64,000 bases of DNA from Acidimicrobiales bacterium (GTDB lineage: Bacteria; Actinomycetota; Acidimicrobiia; Acidimicrobiales; JADJXE01): contig JADJXE010000001.1 in NCBI GenBank assembly GCA_016716005.1, positions 186,001 to 250,000 on the forward strand, read 5' to 3'. The translations under genes were made by a program, and so were the position numbers. The notes beneath the pieces are model-generated. The model was not told the DNA's origin. It saw nothing but the letters and a program-made list of their open reading frames with translations, and did no database searches. Within the stretch, counting starts at the first letter, position 1, and each line of letters begins with the position of its first letter. This document shows, in pieces, positions 49,749 through 58,424 of this stretch.

Positions 49749-52070
49749 CTAGCCGACCGTGGCCACGCGGCCGTACAGGGTGGTGCGCTGCTCGAGGCGG
49801 CGATCGAGGCCGTCGATCATGGCGGCGAACCCCACCTCGTCCATGGCCTGTCCGTGCGAGGCACCGGCGGCACGCGAGATGTTCTCGTCCATGAGGGTGC
49901 CGCCCAGGTCGTTGGCACCGGCCTGCAGCAGTTGGCGCGCCCCGTCGAGGCCCATCTTCACCCACGAGACCTGGATGTTGGGGATCCAGCCGTGGTAGGC
50001 GATGCGGCCGACCGCGTGCAGGAGCAGGGCCTCCCGGAAGGTGGGGCCCCGGCGGGCCCGCCGCTGCAGATAGATGGGTGCGGCCATGTGCACGAAGGGG
50101 AGCGGCACGAGCTCGGTGAACCCCCCCGTCTCCTGCTGGAGCGCCCGGGTCCGCACCAGGTGGCGCGCCCAGTGCACCGGCTGCTCCACCGACCCGAACA
50201 TGATCGTGACGTTGGAGCGCAGGCCGACCCGGTGGGCCGTGCGATGGGCGTCGAGCCACTCGTCGGTGGTGATCTTGTCCGGGCAGAGCACCGCTCGGAT
50301 GTCGTCGTCGAGGATCTCGGCGGCGGTGCCGGGCAGCGTGCGCAGACCGGCCTCCTGCAGGCGGCCCAGGTACCGGCCCAGGGGCTCGCCCAACCGTCGG
50401 GCGCCCTCGGTCACCTCGAGCGCGGTGAAGCCGTGGACGTGGATGCCGGGGGCCGCCTCCTTCACCGCCCGGCACACGTCGACGTAGTAGTCGCCGTCGA
50501 AGTCGGGGTGGATGCCGCCCTGCAGGCAGACCTCGGTGGCGCCCAGCGCGACGGCCTCGACCACCCGCTCCTGGATGTCGTCCAGGGTGAGCAGGTAGGG
50601 GGCGCCCCTCAGGTTGAGGCTGAGGGGCCCCTTGGAGAAGCCGCAGAACCGGCACTTGAAGGTGCACACGTTGGTGTAGTTGATGTTGCGGTTGTGGACC
50701 CAGGTGACGGCGTCGCCGACGGCCTGCCGCCGGAGGTCGTCGGCGACCTCGGCCACCGCGGCCACCTCGGGTCCGCGGGCGCCGAAGAGGGTGACGAGCT
50801 CGGCGACGCCCGGCTCCTGGCCGAGGAGCACCCCGGCGAGCACCTCGCCGACCGCCCCCCGGGCCGCCGGGGCCGCCGGGAGCAGGCGGTGGGGGCGCGC
50901 GTCGGCGCCGGAGCACCAGGCCGTGGACGCGAGCCCGGGGTGCACCCCGTCGGGGCCGGGTAGGGCCCGTTCGGGCACGATCGAGCCGGGGTCGTCGCGG
51001 CCGAGGCCCTCGGCGTCGCTGCGGTCGAGCACCGGGAAGCGCAGCGCCGGTGCCAGCCATCGCCCGGGGTCCAGGGCGTGGCCGGGGTACACGGTGAGCC
51101 GTGGAGCCAGCGTGAACCCGGCCTCCTCGGTCACGGCCCGGAGGCGGTCGCGGGCCGGCCAGGGCCGCTCGGGGTTGACGTGATCGGCGGTGACGGGCGA
51201 GACGCCGCCCCAGTCGTCGATGCCCGCCTCGAGGAGCACGCCGAAGTCGTCGCTCAGGTTCGGCGGTGCCTGCAGGTGGATGTCGGCGGGGAGCACGAGA
51301 CGGGCCGCGGCGATGGTCCGGAGGAACTCCTCGGGCGGGCAGGCCGGCGCCGCGTGCATGCCGGTGCCGGGCTTGGGCAGGAAGTTCTGGACGATCACCT
51401 CCTGGACGTGCCCGTGGCGCCGCTGCGCCGCCGCGATGGCATCGAGGGCATCGAGGCGGTCGCGGCGGCTCTCGCCGATGCCCACGAGGATGCCCGTCGT
51501 GAACGGGATGGCGAGCTCGCCGGCCGCCTCCAGGGTGGCCAGTCGCCGCTGCGGCGTCTTGTCGGGCGAACCGCGATGGCAGTCCAGGGCCGGGTCGAGC
51601 GACTCGAGCATCATCCCCTGCGACGCCGACACCTCTCGGAGCGCGGCCAGCTCGTCGCGGTGGAGCGCCCCGGCGTTGGCGTGGGGGAGCAGCCCGGTCT
51701 CGTCCAGCACGAGCCGGCACATGGCGGCCAGGTACTCGACCGTCGAGCCGTACCCGTGCTTCGCCAGCCAGTCGCGGGCGACCGGGTACCGGTCCTCGGG
51801 CCGCTCGCCCAGCGTGAAGAGGGCCTCGTGGCAGCCGGCGTCGGCACCGGCTCGGGCGATGGCGAGCACCTGCTCGGGGGTGAGGTAGGGCCCGTCGAGG
51901 CGTGCGGGCGGCTGCGCGAAGGTGCAGTAGCCGCAGCGGTCCCGGCAGAGCATCGTGAGCGGGATGAAGACCTTCGGCGAGTACGTGACGCGCGTCCCGG
52001 TGGTGGCGTCGCGCACCGCGCCGGCCCGCGCCAGCAGCTCGGCCAGGGGCAGGTCGAAGACGTCAGGCAC
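49749..52070 (-). CDS. fbiC: Bifunctional FO synthase (CofG-CofH fusion)
   Basis: 773 residues. Makes 8-hydroxy-5-deazaflavin (FO), the chromophore of cofactor F420, from tyrosine and a flavin pyrimidine precursor. Two radical-SAM halves: CofG-like with Cys42, Cys46, Cys49 (LCRDRCGYCTF) and CofH-like with Cys469, Cys473, Cys476 (CTFKCRFCGF). CLQGGIHPDFDG and SWVKMGLDGARQLLQAGANDLGG are CofH blocks. The symbol follows actinobacterial use. GTG 52070 overlaps the end of the upstream HxlR gene by 8 bases, so the regulator and enzyme are coupled. Confidence 0.95.
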   Translation of the reverse strand: MPDVFDLPLAELLARAGAVRDATTGTRVTYSPKVFIPLTMLCRDRCGYCTFAQPPARLDGPYLTPEQVLAIARAGADAGCHEALFTLGERPEDRYPVARDWLAKHGYGSTVEYLAAMCRLVLDETGLLPHANAGALHRDELAALREVSASQGMMLESLDPALDCHRGSPDKTPQRRLATLEAAGELAIPFTTGILVGIGESRRDRLDALDAIAAAQRRHGHVQEVIVQNFLPKPGTGMHAAPACPPEEFLRTIAAARLVLPADIHLQAPPNLSDDFGVLLEAGIDDWGGVSPVTADHVNPERPWPARDRLRAVTEEAGFTLAPRLTVYPGHALDPGRWLAPALRFPVLDRSDAEGLGRDDPGSIVPERALPGPDGVHPGLASTAWCSGADARPHRLLPAAPAARGAVGEVLAGVLLGQEPGVAELVTLFGARGPEVAAVAEVADDLRRQAVGDAVTWVHNRNINYTNVCTFKCRFCGFSKGPLSLNLRGAPYLLTLDDIQERVVEAVALGATEVCLQGGIHPDFDGDYYVDVCRAVKEAAPGIHVHGFTALEVTEGARRLGEPLGRYLGRLQEAGLRTLPGTAAEILDDDIRAVLCPDKITTDEWLDAHRTAHRVGLRSNVTIMFGSVEQPVHWARHLVRTRALQQETGGFTELVPLPFVHMAAPIYLQRRARRGPTFREALLLHAVGRIAYHGWIPNIQVSWVKMGLDGARQLLQAGANDLGGTLMDENISRAAGASHGQAMDEVGFAAMIDGLDRRLEQRTTLYGRVATVG

Positions 52071-52587
52071 GCGGGTCGTCCTTTCGGCCGCGGTGGGCGA
52101 GGTGGTCGCCGGCCGGCGCGGGGGAGGGGTGCTCCCGGCCCGGGCCGGGCCGGGAGCGGATCGCCGGGGGCGAGAACGTCTGGTTGCACTCCCAGCACAC
52201 GAACGGCTGGTCGAGCTCGTGGCCGCACGGGGCGTGCACCAGGACCGTGGGCGGTCCCGCCCCGCCCGAGAGCCACCGGTCACCCCAGCGCATCAGGGCC
52301 ACGAGGGCAGGCGAGAGGTCGACGCCCATCGGCGTGAGCCGGTACTCGAAGCGTGGCGGATGGGCCTGGTACTGGCGCTTCTCCAGCACGCCGTGCTCGA
52401 CCAGCTTGCGGAGGCGGTCGGCGAGCACGGGACGGGCGATCCCGAGGTCGCGGCGGAAGTCGTCGAAGCGGCGGATGCCCCGGAAGGCGTCCCGCAGCAC
52501 CAGGATCGTCCAGCGGTCGCCGATCACCTCGAGGGTGCGAGCGATCGAGCACGAACCGCTGGGATCGGTGGCCTGGGGCTCGCCCAC
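52063..52587 (-). CDS. HxlR-family transcriptional regulator with C-terminal zinc-ribbon-like end
   Basis: 174 residues. Winged HTH of HxlR type: CSIARTLEVIGDRWTILVLR, FRGIRRFDDFRRDLGIARPV, LADRLRKLVEHGVLEKRQY and FEYRLTPMGVDL. The tail adds APCGHELDQPFVCWECNQTF, a C-x-H/CxxC cluster that could bind metal. GTG 52587 is preferred over the GTG three codons upstream because TAGCGT sits 7 bases before it. Operator-like tandem repeats lie at 52605-52647. Overlaps the FO synthase start, so it probably regulates F420 precursor synthesis and itself (inference). Confidence 0.9.
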   Translation of the reverse strand: MGEPQATDPSGSCSIARTLEVIGDRWTILVLRDAFRGIRRFDDFRRDLGIARPVLADRLRKLVEHGVLEKRQYQAHPPRFEYRLTPMGVDLSPALVALMRWGDRWLSGGAGPPTVLVHAPCGHELDQPFVCWECNQTFSPPAIRSRPGPGREHPSPAPAGDHLAHRGRKDDPRA

Positions 52588-52594
52588 GAGGGGC

Positions 52595-52600
52595 ACGCTA
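52595..52600 (-). promoter_or_regulatory. Leaderless -10 element for the HxlR-fbiC operon
   Basis: Minus-strand TAGCGT (52600-52595), 7 bases before GTG 52587. Confidence 0.55.
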
Positions 52601-52604
52601 GCAG

Positions 52605-52647
52605 TCGGTTCGCGAACAGAACCGAATCGGTTCGCCCGCCGAACCGA
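52605..52647 (-). promoter_or_regulatory. Two tandem 21-bp inverted-repeat operators upstream of the HxlR-fbiC operon
   Basis: Site 1 (52605-52625) and site 2 (52627-52647) both read TCGGTTC-N7-GAACCGA; only the 7-base centres differ (gcgaaca, gcccgcc). Centre spacing is 22 bp, about two helical turns. Site 1 covers the expected -35 region of the HxlR promoter. Probable binding sites for the adjacent HxlR protein. Confidence 0.75.
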
Positions 52648-52652
52648 CCTCG

Positions 52653-53747
52653 TCAGCTCCGGAGCCGGCGGGCCTTCGCCTCGAGGCTGGCGAGCAGGTC
52701 GCCGAACGACGCGGAGAACGAGGCCACGCCCTCGTCCTCGAGCACGCGGGTGACGTCGTCGAGGTCGACGCCGACGTCGGCGAGGGCGTCGAGGTGGGCC
52801 CGGGCGTCGTCGACCCCGGCGTCGACGGTGCGGGCCACGGTGCCCTCCTGCTGGAAGGCGTCGATGGTGCCGTCGGGCATGGTGTTCACGGTGTCGGGGC
52901 CGATGAGGGTGTCGACGTACAGCGTGCTCGGGTACGACGGGTTCTTGGTGGAGGTGGAGGCCCAGAGGGGCCGCTGCACCCGTGCCCCGCGCGCCGCCAG
53001 GGCCTCCCACCGGGGGCCCGAGAAGCGCCGGAGGAAGTGCTGGTAGGCCAGCTTCGCCTGGGCCACGGCCGCCTTGCCGCGCAGGGCCAACGCGGCGTCG
53101 GTGCCGATCGCCTCGAGGCGGCGGTCCACCTCGGTGTCGACGCGGCTCACGAAGAACGAGGCCACGCTGTGCACCCGCGCCAGGTCGCCGTCGCAGGCCT
53201 CGAGCCCCGACTGGTACGCCTCGATCACCCCGTCGTAGCGCTCGAGGCTGAAGATCAGGGTGACGTTCACGTTGTGACCGTCGCCGATGACGCTCCGGAC
53301 CGACGGGAGGCCCTCGGCCGTCCCCGGGATCTTCACGAGCAGGTTGGGCGCGGCGATCCGCTGGTGCAGGTCGCGGGCGGCGGCGGTGGTCTCGGCCGTC
53401 TTGCGGGCCAACCCGGGGTCGACCTCGAGGCTCACGAAGCCGTCGGTGCCCCCGCTGGTCTCGTACAGGGGGGCGAACAGGTCGAGGGCGTGGCCGATGT
53501 CCTCCACGGCCATCTGCCAGTAGGCGGCATCGACGGGTGCCCCGCCGGCGACCAGCTCGGCGAACTCGGCGTCGTAGTCGGTGGATCCCTCGATGGCCTT
53601 CTGGAAGATCGTCGGGTTCGATGTCAGGCCTCGGACGCCCTGGTCGATCAGCCGCTGGAGCTGGCCCGACGCGAGGTACCCGCGGCGCAGGTTGTCGAGC
53701 CAGGGGCTCTGGCCCTGGCTCCGGTAGAGGTCGACGAGCCGGCTCAC
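52653..53747 (-). CDS. tal: Transaldolase
   Basis: 364 residues, the longer actinobacterial/cyanobacterial TalA type. Transfers dihydroxyacetone units in the non-oxidative pentose phosphate pathway. GLTSNPTIFQKAIEGS near the start, Schiff-base Lys139 in LLVKIPGTAEG, NVNVTLIFSLERY, FVSRVDTEVD, and WASTSTKNPSYPSTLYVDTL. GTG 53747 has GAGGAGG upstream and overlaps the transketolase stop (GTGA). Tandem tkt-tal is the usual actinobacterial order. Confidence 0.95.
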   Translation of the reverse strand: MSRLVDLYRSQGQSPWLDNLRRGYLASGQLQRLIDQGVRGLTSNPTIFQKAIEGSTDYDAEFAELVAGGAPVDAAYWQMAVEDIGHALDLFAPLYETSGGTDGFVSLEVDPGLARKTAETTAAARDLHQRIAAPNLLVKIPGTAEGLPSVRSVIGDGHNVNVTLIFSLERYDGVIEAYQSGLEACDGDLARVHSVASFFVSRVDTEVDRRLEAIGTDAALALRGKAAVAQAKLAYQHFLRRFSGPRWEALAARGARVQRPLWASTSTKNPSYPSTLYVDTLIGPDTVNTMPDGTIDAFQQEGTVARTVDAGVDDARAHLDALADVGVDLDDVTRVLEDEGVASFSASFGDLLASLEAKARRLRS

Positions 53748-55720
53748 GGTGCTGCCTCCTCGGATCGGCGGGCCAGGAGGGCCCGGGCGCGTTCGGCGAC
53801 GTTCTCGGCGGTGAAGCCGAACCGGGCGAGGACCTCGGGGCCGGGGGCGGAGGCGCCGAAGTGGTCGATGCCGACCACGTCGTCGGCCCACCGCTCCCAC
53901 CCGAAGGGGGAGGCGGCCTCGACCGCCAGCCGGGGGACGCCGGGGGGGAGCACCTCCGCCCGGTAGGTGGCGGGCTGCTCCGAGAAGAGCTCCCAGCAGG
54001 GCAGCGACACCACCCGGGCGGTGACCCCGGCCGCGCCGAGCTGCTCGGCCGCGGCCACGCACAGGTGCACCTCGCTCCCGGTGCCGATCAGCACGACGTC
54101 GGGGGGGCCGGCGTCGACCAGCACGTAGCCGCCCCGGGCCACCGAGGCCGGATCGTCGGTGCCGGCCAGGACGGGCAGGCCCTGGCGGCTGAGGATCAGC
54201 GCGGTGGGCCCGTCGCCGTCGACCGCCACCCGCCAGGCGTGGGCCGACTCGTTGGCGTCGGCCGGGCGGATCACCCGCAGGCCCGGCATGGCCCGCAGCG
54301 CGGCGAGCTGCTCGACGGGCTGGTGGGTCGGGCCGTCCTCGCCGAGCCCCACCGAGTCGTGGGACCAGGAGAGCACCACCTTGGCCCGGCTCAGCGCGGC
54401 CAGGCGCACGGCGCCCCGCATGTAGTCGCTGAACACCAGGAAGGTGCCGCCGAAGGGCAGGACCCCGCCGTGGTGGGCCATGCCGTTCATCACCGCGCCC
54501 ATGGCGTGCTCGCGCACGCCGAAGTGCACCAGGCGGCCACCGGGGGAGTCGGGCGCCTGGGTTCCGGCGCCCTCGAGGTCGACCCCGGTGTTGCCGGTGA
54601 GGTCGGCCCCTCCACCCACCAGCCCGGGCACCACCGGTGCCAGGGCGTTGAGGCAGGCGACGCTCGACGTCCTGGTCGCGACCTCGGCCCCGGGCTCCCA
54701 GCGCGGCAGGGCGGACTCCCACCCCGGTAGCCCCCGACCGGCCAGGCACGCCTCCCACGCCTCGCGGTCGGCCGCGAGGCCGGCGACCCGCTCGTCCCAG
54801 GCCTGGCGCTCGGCGGCACCCCGCGCAGCCACCTGCCGGTACCAGGCGGCCACGTCGTCGGGCACGTAGAAGTCCTGGTCGGGAGGCAGCCCGAGGATCT
54901 CCTTGGTGGCCCGCACCTCGTCGGCGCCGAGCGGCGAGCCGTGGGCCGCCGAGGTGTCGGTCTTGTGCGGCGACGGGTACCCGATGTGGCTGCGCAGCAC
55001 CAGCAGCGAGGGTCGCTCGTCGTCGGCGATGGCGCGCCGCAGGGCCGCCTCGAGCGCGTCGAGGTCGTTCGCGGCCTCTCCCAGCACGTCGACCCGCCAG
55101 CCATAGGCCTCGAAGCGCCGGGCCGGGTCGTCGGTGAGGGCGAGCTCGGTGGGGCCGTCGATCGTGATGTGGTTGTCGTCGTACACGGCGATCAGCCGAC
55201 CCAGCCGCTGGTGCCCGGCGAACGAGGCGGCTTCGTGGCTGATGCCCTCCATGAGGTCGCCGTCGCTGCAGAAGGTGAACACCCGGTGGTCGCAGCGCTC
55301 GGGGCCGAAGCGGGCCCGCAGCCACCGCTCGGCCAGCGCCATCCCGACGGCGTTGGAGATCCCCTGCCCCAGCGGGCCGGTCGTCACCTCGACGCCCGGG
55401 GTCTCGCCGGCCTCCGGGTGCCCGGGCGTGCGGCTGCCCCACTGGCGGAAGGCCCTCAGGTCGTCGAGCGTCAGCCCGTAGCCCGTCAGGTGGAGCATCG
55501 AGTAGAGGAGGATCGACGCGTGGCCGCACGAGAGCACGAACCGGTCGCGATCGGGCCAGCCCGGTGCCGCGGGGTCGTACCGGAGGACCCGGGTCCACAG
55601 CACGTGGGCCAGGGGCGCGAGGGCCATGGCCGTTCCGGGGTGGCCCGAGCTGGCCCGCTGCGGACCGTCCATGGCCAGGCCGCGGATGACGGCGACGGCC
55701 CGCTGCTCGATGTCGCTCAC
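53744..55720 (-). CDS. tkt: Transketolase
   Basis: 658 residues, full length. TPP-dependent transfer of two-carbon ketol units. LAMDGPQRASSGHPGTAMALAP at the N-terminus, GHASILLYSMLHLTGYGL, TPP motif CSDGDLMEGISHEAASFAGH with DDNHITIDG, the pyrimidine domain FGVREHAMGAVMNGMA and HDSVGLGEDGPTHQPVEQLAALRA, then a C-terminal domain (VSLPCWELF). GTG 55720 follows GGAGGGCAGC. The unit begins with a -10-like TAGGGT at 55760-55755. Confidence 0.95.
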   Translation of the reverse strand: MSDIEQRAVAVIRGLAMDGPQRASSGHPGTAMALAPLAHVLWTRVLRYDPAAPGWPDRDRFVLSCGHASILLYSMLHLTGYGLTLDDLRAFRQWGSRTPGHPEAGETPGVEVTTGPLGQGISNAVGMALAERWLRARFGPERCDHRVFTFCSDGDLMEGISHEAASFAGHQRLGRLIAVYDDNHITIDGPTELALTDDPARRFEAYGWRVDVLGEAANDLDALEAALRRAIADDERPSLLVLRSHIGYPSPHKTDTSAAHGSPLGADEVRATKEILGLPPDQDFYVPDDVAAWYRQVAARGAAERQAWDERVAGLAADREAWEACLAGRGLPGWESALPRWEPGAEVATRTSSVACLNALAPVVPGLVGGGADLTGNTGVDLEGAGTQAPDSPGGRLVHFGVREHAMGAVMNGMAHHGGVLPFGGTFLVFSDYMRGAVRLAALSRAKVVLSWSHDSVGLGEDGPTHQPVEQLAALRAMPGLRVIRPADANESAHAWRVAVDGDGPTALILSRQGLPVLAGTDDPASVARGGYVLVDAGPPDVVLIGTGSEVHLCVAAAEQLGAAGVTARVVSLPCWELFSEQPATYRAEVLPPGVPRLAVEAASPFGWERWADDVVGIDHFGASAPGPEVLARFGFTAENVAERARALLARRSEEAAP

Positions 55721-55757
55721 GCTGCCCTCCGCTCGGCCGCCGACCCCGGCGGCCACC

Positions 55758-56906
55758 CTAACCGGGCGGCCCCGGGTCGTCGCGGAACAGCGCGACGGAC
55801 GCGGTGAGGCCGTGCACGAAGGGGCGGCCACCCACCGGGCCGATCTCCCCGGCGCAGAACATGCCGGCCACGGGCACGCCGCCGAGCAGGTCGCTCACCA
55901 GCGAGGCGTCGTGGTCCGGCCGGCCGAACAGGCCGGTGCCGCGCCCGTTGCACGTGAAGACCAGCGCGGCGTCGGCGGAGGTGCCGGCGAGGAGCGCCCG
56001 CAGATCCTCGTCGGCCGAGGCCGCGTCGCGCACCTGGAACTGCAGGGTCGCACCGACCTCGACGACCTCGCCGACGGCCAGGGCGCCGACCTCGCGATCG
56101 GCGCCGAGGACCCCGCGGATCAAGAAGTCGCCCCGACCGAACTCGGCACGGTGCTCGTCGATGACCCGCCCGACGTGCAGCCCCCGCGCCGCCAGCGCCC
56201 GCTCGTCGGCGTCGAGCCCACCGAGGACCTCCTGGAGCCGCGCGAGCGCCGGCCGGCCCGCCAGCTCGTACACGACGTTGCGCTCGCTCCGCGTCACGGT
56301 GAGGGGGTGACCGATGGGGCGGCACCCCTGCGAGACGACCGTGGCGACGGGTCGGTGGAGCAGGACCCCGACGGCACCGTCGGCGTGCGTCGCCTCGCCG
56401 AGGACCAGCCGGTTGCCGCCCGGCCCGCGGGCCGCCGAGGCGAGCCCCCCGACCACCGTGAGCCCGGGGTGGCGGTCGTGGACGTCGGCCAGCAGCCGCT
56501 CGACCGGGAGGCTGAAGGGGTCGGCGAGAAGCAGCAGCGTCGAGGCCCGGTCGAGGCGCTCGGGGTCGAGCCCGTCGATCCGCAGGCCGCCGCCCGTCGT
56601 GCGGGCGGTGAGGCGCACAGGGGCGACCGTTCCCAGCCGGCCGGCCCACAGCGCGACCGCGGCGGCGTCCTCCACCTCGCGCCGCCCCCCGAGGACGGAC
56701 ACGGCGGTGGCGCCCAGCAGCACCCGTGGGGCGAGGGTGGCCCGCACGACCCCCGCGATGTCCTCGAGCGCTCCGGCGTGCGGCGCCGTCACGAGGACGA
56801 CGGCCAGGTCGGGCTCCGGGCCCAGCCGTTCGAGCACCTCGCCCACCACCTCGCCCACGGCGTGCGTGGCCAGCGGGTGCTCCGACAGGCCGGCCGCGAA
56901 CGGCAT
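55758..56906 (-). CDS. FIST domain protein
   Basis: 382 residues. FIST_N (about 1-190: MPFAAGLSEHPLATHAVGEV, TVVGGLASAARGPGGNRL) and FIST_C (about 200-380: AGRPALARLQEVLGG, FLIRGVLGADREVGAL, then ALVFTCNGRGTGLFG and FCAGEIGPVGG). FIST domains are small-molecule (possibly amino acid) sensors, usually near signalling genes; here no kinase or cyclase is attached or adjacent. ATG 56906 begins 2 bases after the stop of the 128-residue protein gene, so they are co-transcribed. Confidence 0.92.
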   Translation of the reverse strand: MPFAAGLSEHPLATHAVGEVVGEVLERLGPEPDLAVVLVTAPHAGALEDIAGVVRATLAPRVLLGATAVSVLGGRREVEDAAAVALWAGRLGTVAPVRLTARTTGGGLRIDGLDPERLDRASTLLLLADPFSLPVERLLADVHDRHPGLTVVGGLASAARGPGGNRLVLGEATHADGAVGVLLHRPVATVVSQGCRPIGHPLTVTRSERNVVYELAGRPALARLQEVLGGLDADERALAARGLHVGRVIDEHRAEFGRGDFLIRGVLGADREVGALAVGEVVEVGATLQFQVRDAASADEDLRALLAGTSADAALVFTCNGRGTGLFGRPDHDASLVSDLLGGVPVAGMFCAGEIGPVGGRPFVHGLTASVALFRDDPGPPG

Positions 56907-56908
56907 CG

Positions 56909-57295
56909 CTACTCGGCCGGCGGGAGGAGGGTGACCGGCACCACCGTCCACGGCCCCTGGTCGATGCGGCAGTGCGCCTCGACGGTGTCGTAGTCGGCGA
57001 ACTCGAGCTCACCCCGCACCAGCCGGTAGGTGAACCGGCCGGGCTCGACCGTGAACGGCTGCACGTTGCGCGCGACCTGCGCGTCGCCGCGGCGGAAGAC
57101 GACCTCGAGGATCCCGTTGCCGGGCTCGTCGGGCCGGCAACGGATCAGCACCACCAGGTGCGGCTCGATCGTGCAGGGGACCGGCTGGGGAGCGGGGAGC
57201 GAGAAGAAGACGCCGCCGAGGTCGAGCCGCGTGGACGGTCCGGGGACCTGGCGGAGGTTGAACGACTCGACGAACAGGGCGGAGACGATGTCCAT
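56909..57295 (-). CDS. Small beta-rich protein of unknown function (DUF6941-like)
   Basis: 128 residues, compact and beta-rich: DIVSALFVESFNLRQVPG, then VVLIRCRPDEPGNGILEVVF and PGRFTYRLVRGELEFADYD. Resembles DUF6941-type proteins, function unknown. ATG 57295 has TAGGTT 6 bases upstream; that hexamer begins with the TAG stop codon of nagA (57307-57305). The FIST gene follows 2 bases downstream. Confidence 0.78.
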   Translation of the reverse strand: MDIVSALFVESFNLRQVPGPSTRLDLGGVFFSLPAPQPVPCTIEPHLVVLIRCRPDEPGNGILEVVFRRGDAQVARNVQPFTVEPGRFTYRLVRGELEFADYDTVEAHCRIDQGPWTVVPVTLLPPAE

Positions 57296-57301
57296 GCCGG
57301 G

Positions 57302-57307
57302 AACCTA
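57302..57307 (-). promoter_or_regulatory. Leaderless -10 element built on the nagA stop codon
   Basis: Minus-strand TAGGTT (57307-57302), 6 bases before ATG 57295. Its TAG is the nagA stop. Confidence 0.5.
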
Positions 57308-58405
57308 CCGGTGGGGCCCGTGGATCGCCTCGCCGGCCACCCACGTGGTCTCGGCGCGCAGCTCGCCGTCGAGCGCCACCAGGTCGGCTCGCTTCCCGGG
57401 GGTGATCTCGCCCCGGTCGTGCAGCCCGAGGAGCCCGGCCGGGGTGGTCGACGCGGCCCGCACGGCCTCGGCGAGGGTCACCCCGGCCCGGCCCACGACG
57501 TTGGCGACGGCCCGGTCCATGGTGAGGGTGCTGCCCGCCAGCGTGCCGTCGGGCAGGCGGGGGACCCCGTCGCCGAGCCGCACCGCGATCGAGCCGACCT
57601 GCCCGGCGCGCCACGCGACGGCATCGGTCACCAGCACCACCCGGCCGGCCGGCTTGGCCCGGAACGCCAGGGCGAGCACGGCAGGGTGCACGTGGACGAG
57701 GTCGGCGATGAGCGAGACGGCCAGGCGGTCGTCGGTCAGGGCCGCGCCGACGAGCCCCGGCGCCCGGTGGTGGAGCGGCGCCATGCCGTTGAAGCAGTGC
57801 GTCACCAGGCGGGCCCCGGCGTCCACGGCCGCCCGGGCCTGCTCGAAGGTGGCCGTGGAGTGTCCCAGGGCGGTCAGCACGCCCCGGCCCGTGAGGTCGC
57901 GCACGGCACCGATGGCGCCCGGGAGCTCGGGTGCGAGGGTGACCAGCCGCACCACGGGCGGGAGGCTCGCGAGCCAGGCCCGATCGGGTGGCCGGAGCAG
58001 CTCGACCGGGTGGGCGCCGGGCGCACCACCGAGGAAGGGCCCCTCCACGTGGGCCCCGCCGATCGTCGGTCGGGGTCCGGGCCGGGTGGCCGCGCCGGCG
58101 ATGCGGGCCAGGGGCGCGTCGAAGGCGTCGAGGGGAGCGGTCACCAGGGTCGGGCACCACGTGGTCACGCCCTGGCGGGCGAGGAGCTCGTCGAGGCGCG
58201 CCCAGTCGGTGCCGGCCGCGTGGGCCACGTCGACGTCGTCGATCCCGTTCACCTGCAGGTCGACGAACCCGGGTGCCAGGGTCCGGTCGGGCACCGGCCC
58301 GGCGGTCGGCCCCACCGCCACGATGGTGCCGTCGTCGACCACGACCTCGCCGGGGGCCAGCACCCCCCCGGGGGTGACGACACGGGCCGCGCGGATGGAG
58401 GTCAC
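57305..58405 (-). CDS. nagA: N-acetylglucosamine-6-phosphate deacetylase
   Basis: 366 residues. Removes the acetyl group of GlcNAc-6-phosphate in amino-sugar catabolism and wall recycling. Amidohydrolase barrel: LAPGFVDLQVNG, metal ligands Glu121 (GAHVEGPFLGG), His182 (TALGHSTATF), His203 (THCFNGMAPLHHR) and catalytic Asp261 (LVTDAV). C-terminal GEITPGKRADLVALDGE closes the beta domain. GTG 58405 lies 19 bases after the desaturase stop; earlier starts would enter that gene. A GH84 glucosaminidase at 60729-62081 could feed the same pathway. Confidence 0.93.
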   Translation of the reverse strand: MTSIRAARVVTPGGVLAPGEVVVDDGTIVAVGPTAGPVPDRTLAPGFVDLQVNGIDDVDVAHAAGTDWARLDELLARQGVTTWCPTLVTAPLDAFDAPLARIAGAATRPGPRPTIGGAHVEGPFLGGAPGAHPVELLRPPDRAWLASLPPVVRLVTLAPELPGAIGAVRDLTGRGVLTALGHSTATFEQARAAVDAGARLVTHCFNGMAPLHHRAPGLVGAALTDDRLAVSLIADLVHVHPAVLALAFRAKPAGRVVLVTDAVAWRAGQVGSIAVRLGDGVPRLPDGTLAGSTLTMDRAVANVVGRAGVTLAEAVRAASTTPAGLLGLHDRGEITPGKRADLVALDGELRAETTWVAGEAIHGPHR

Positions 58406-58424
58406 GGGCCCGCCGCCCGGCGCC

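Noticed and set aside
49749..51720. Long minus-strand frame overlapping FO synthase and continuing into the LOG gene
   Set aside because: Out-of-frame Arg/Pro/Gly-rich translation of FO synthase; only the final 349 residues (LOG protein) are real.
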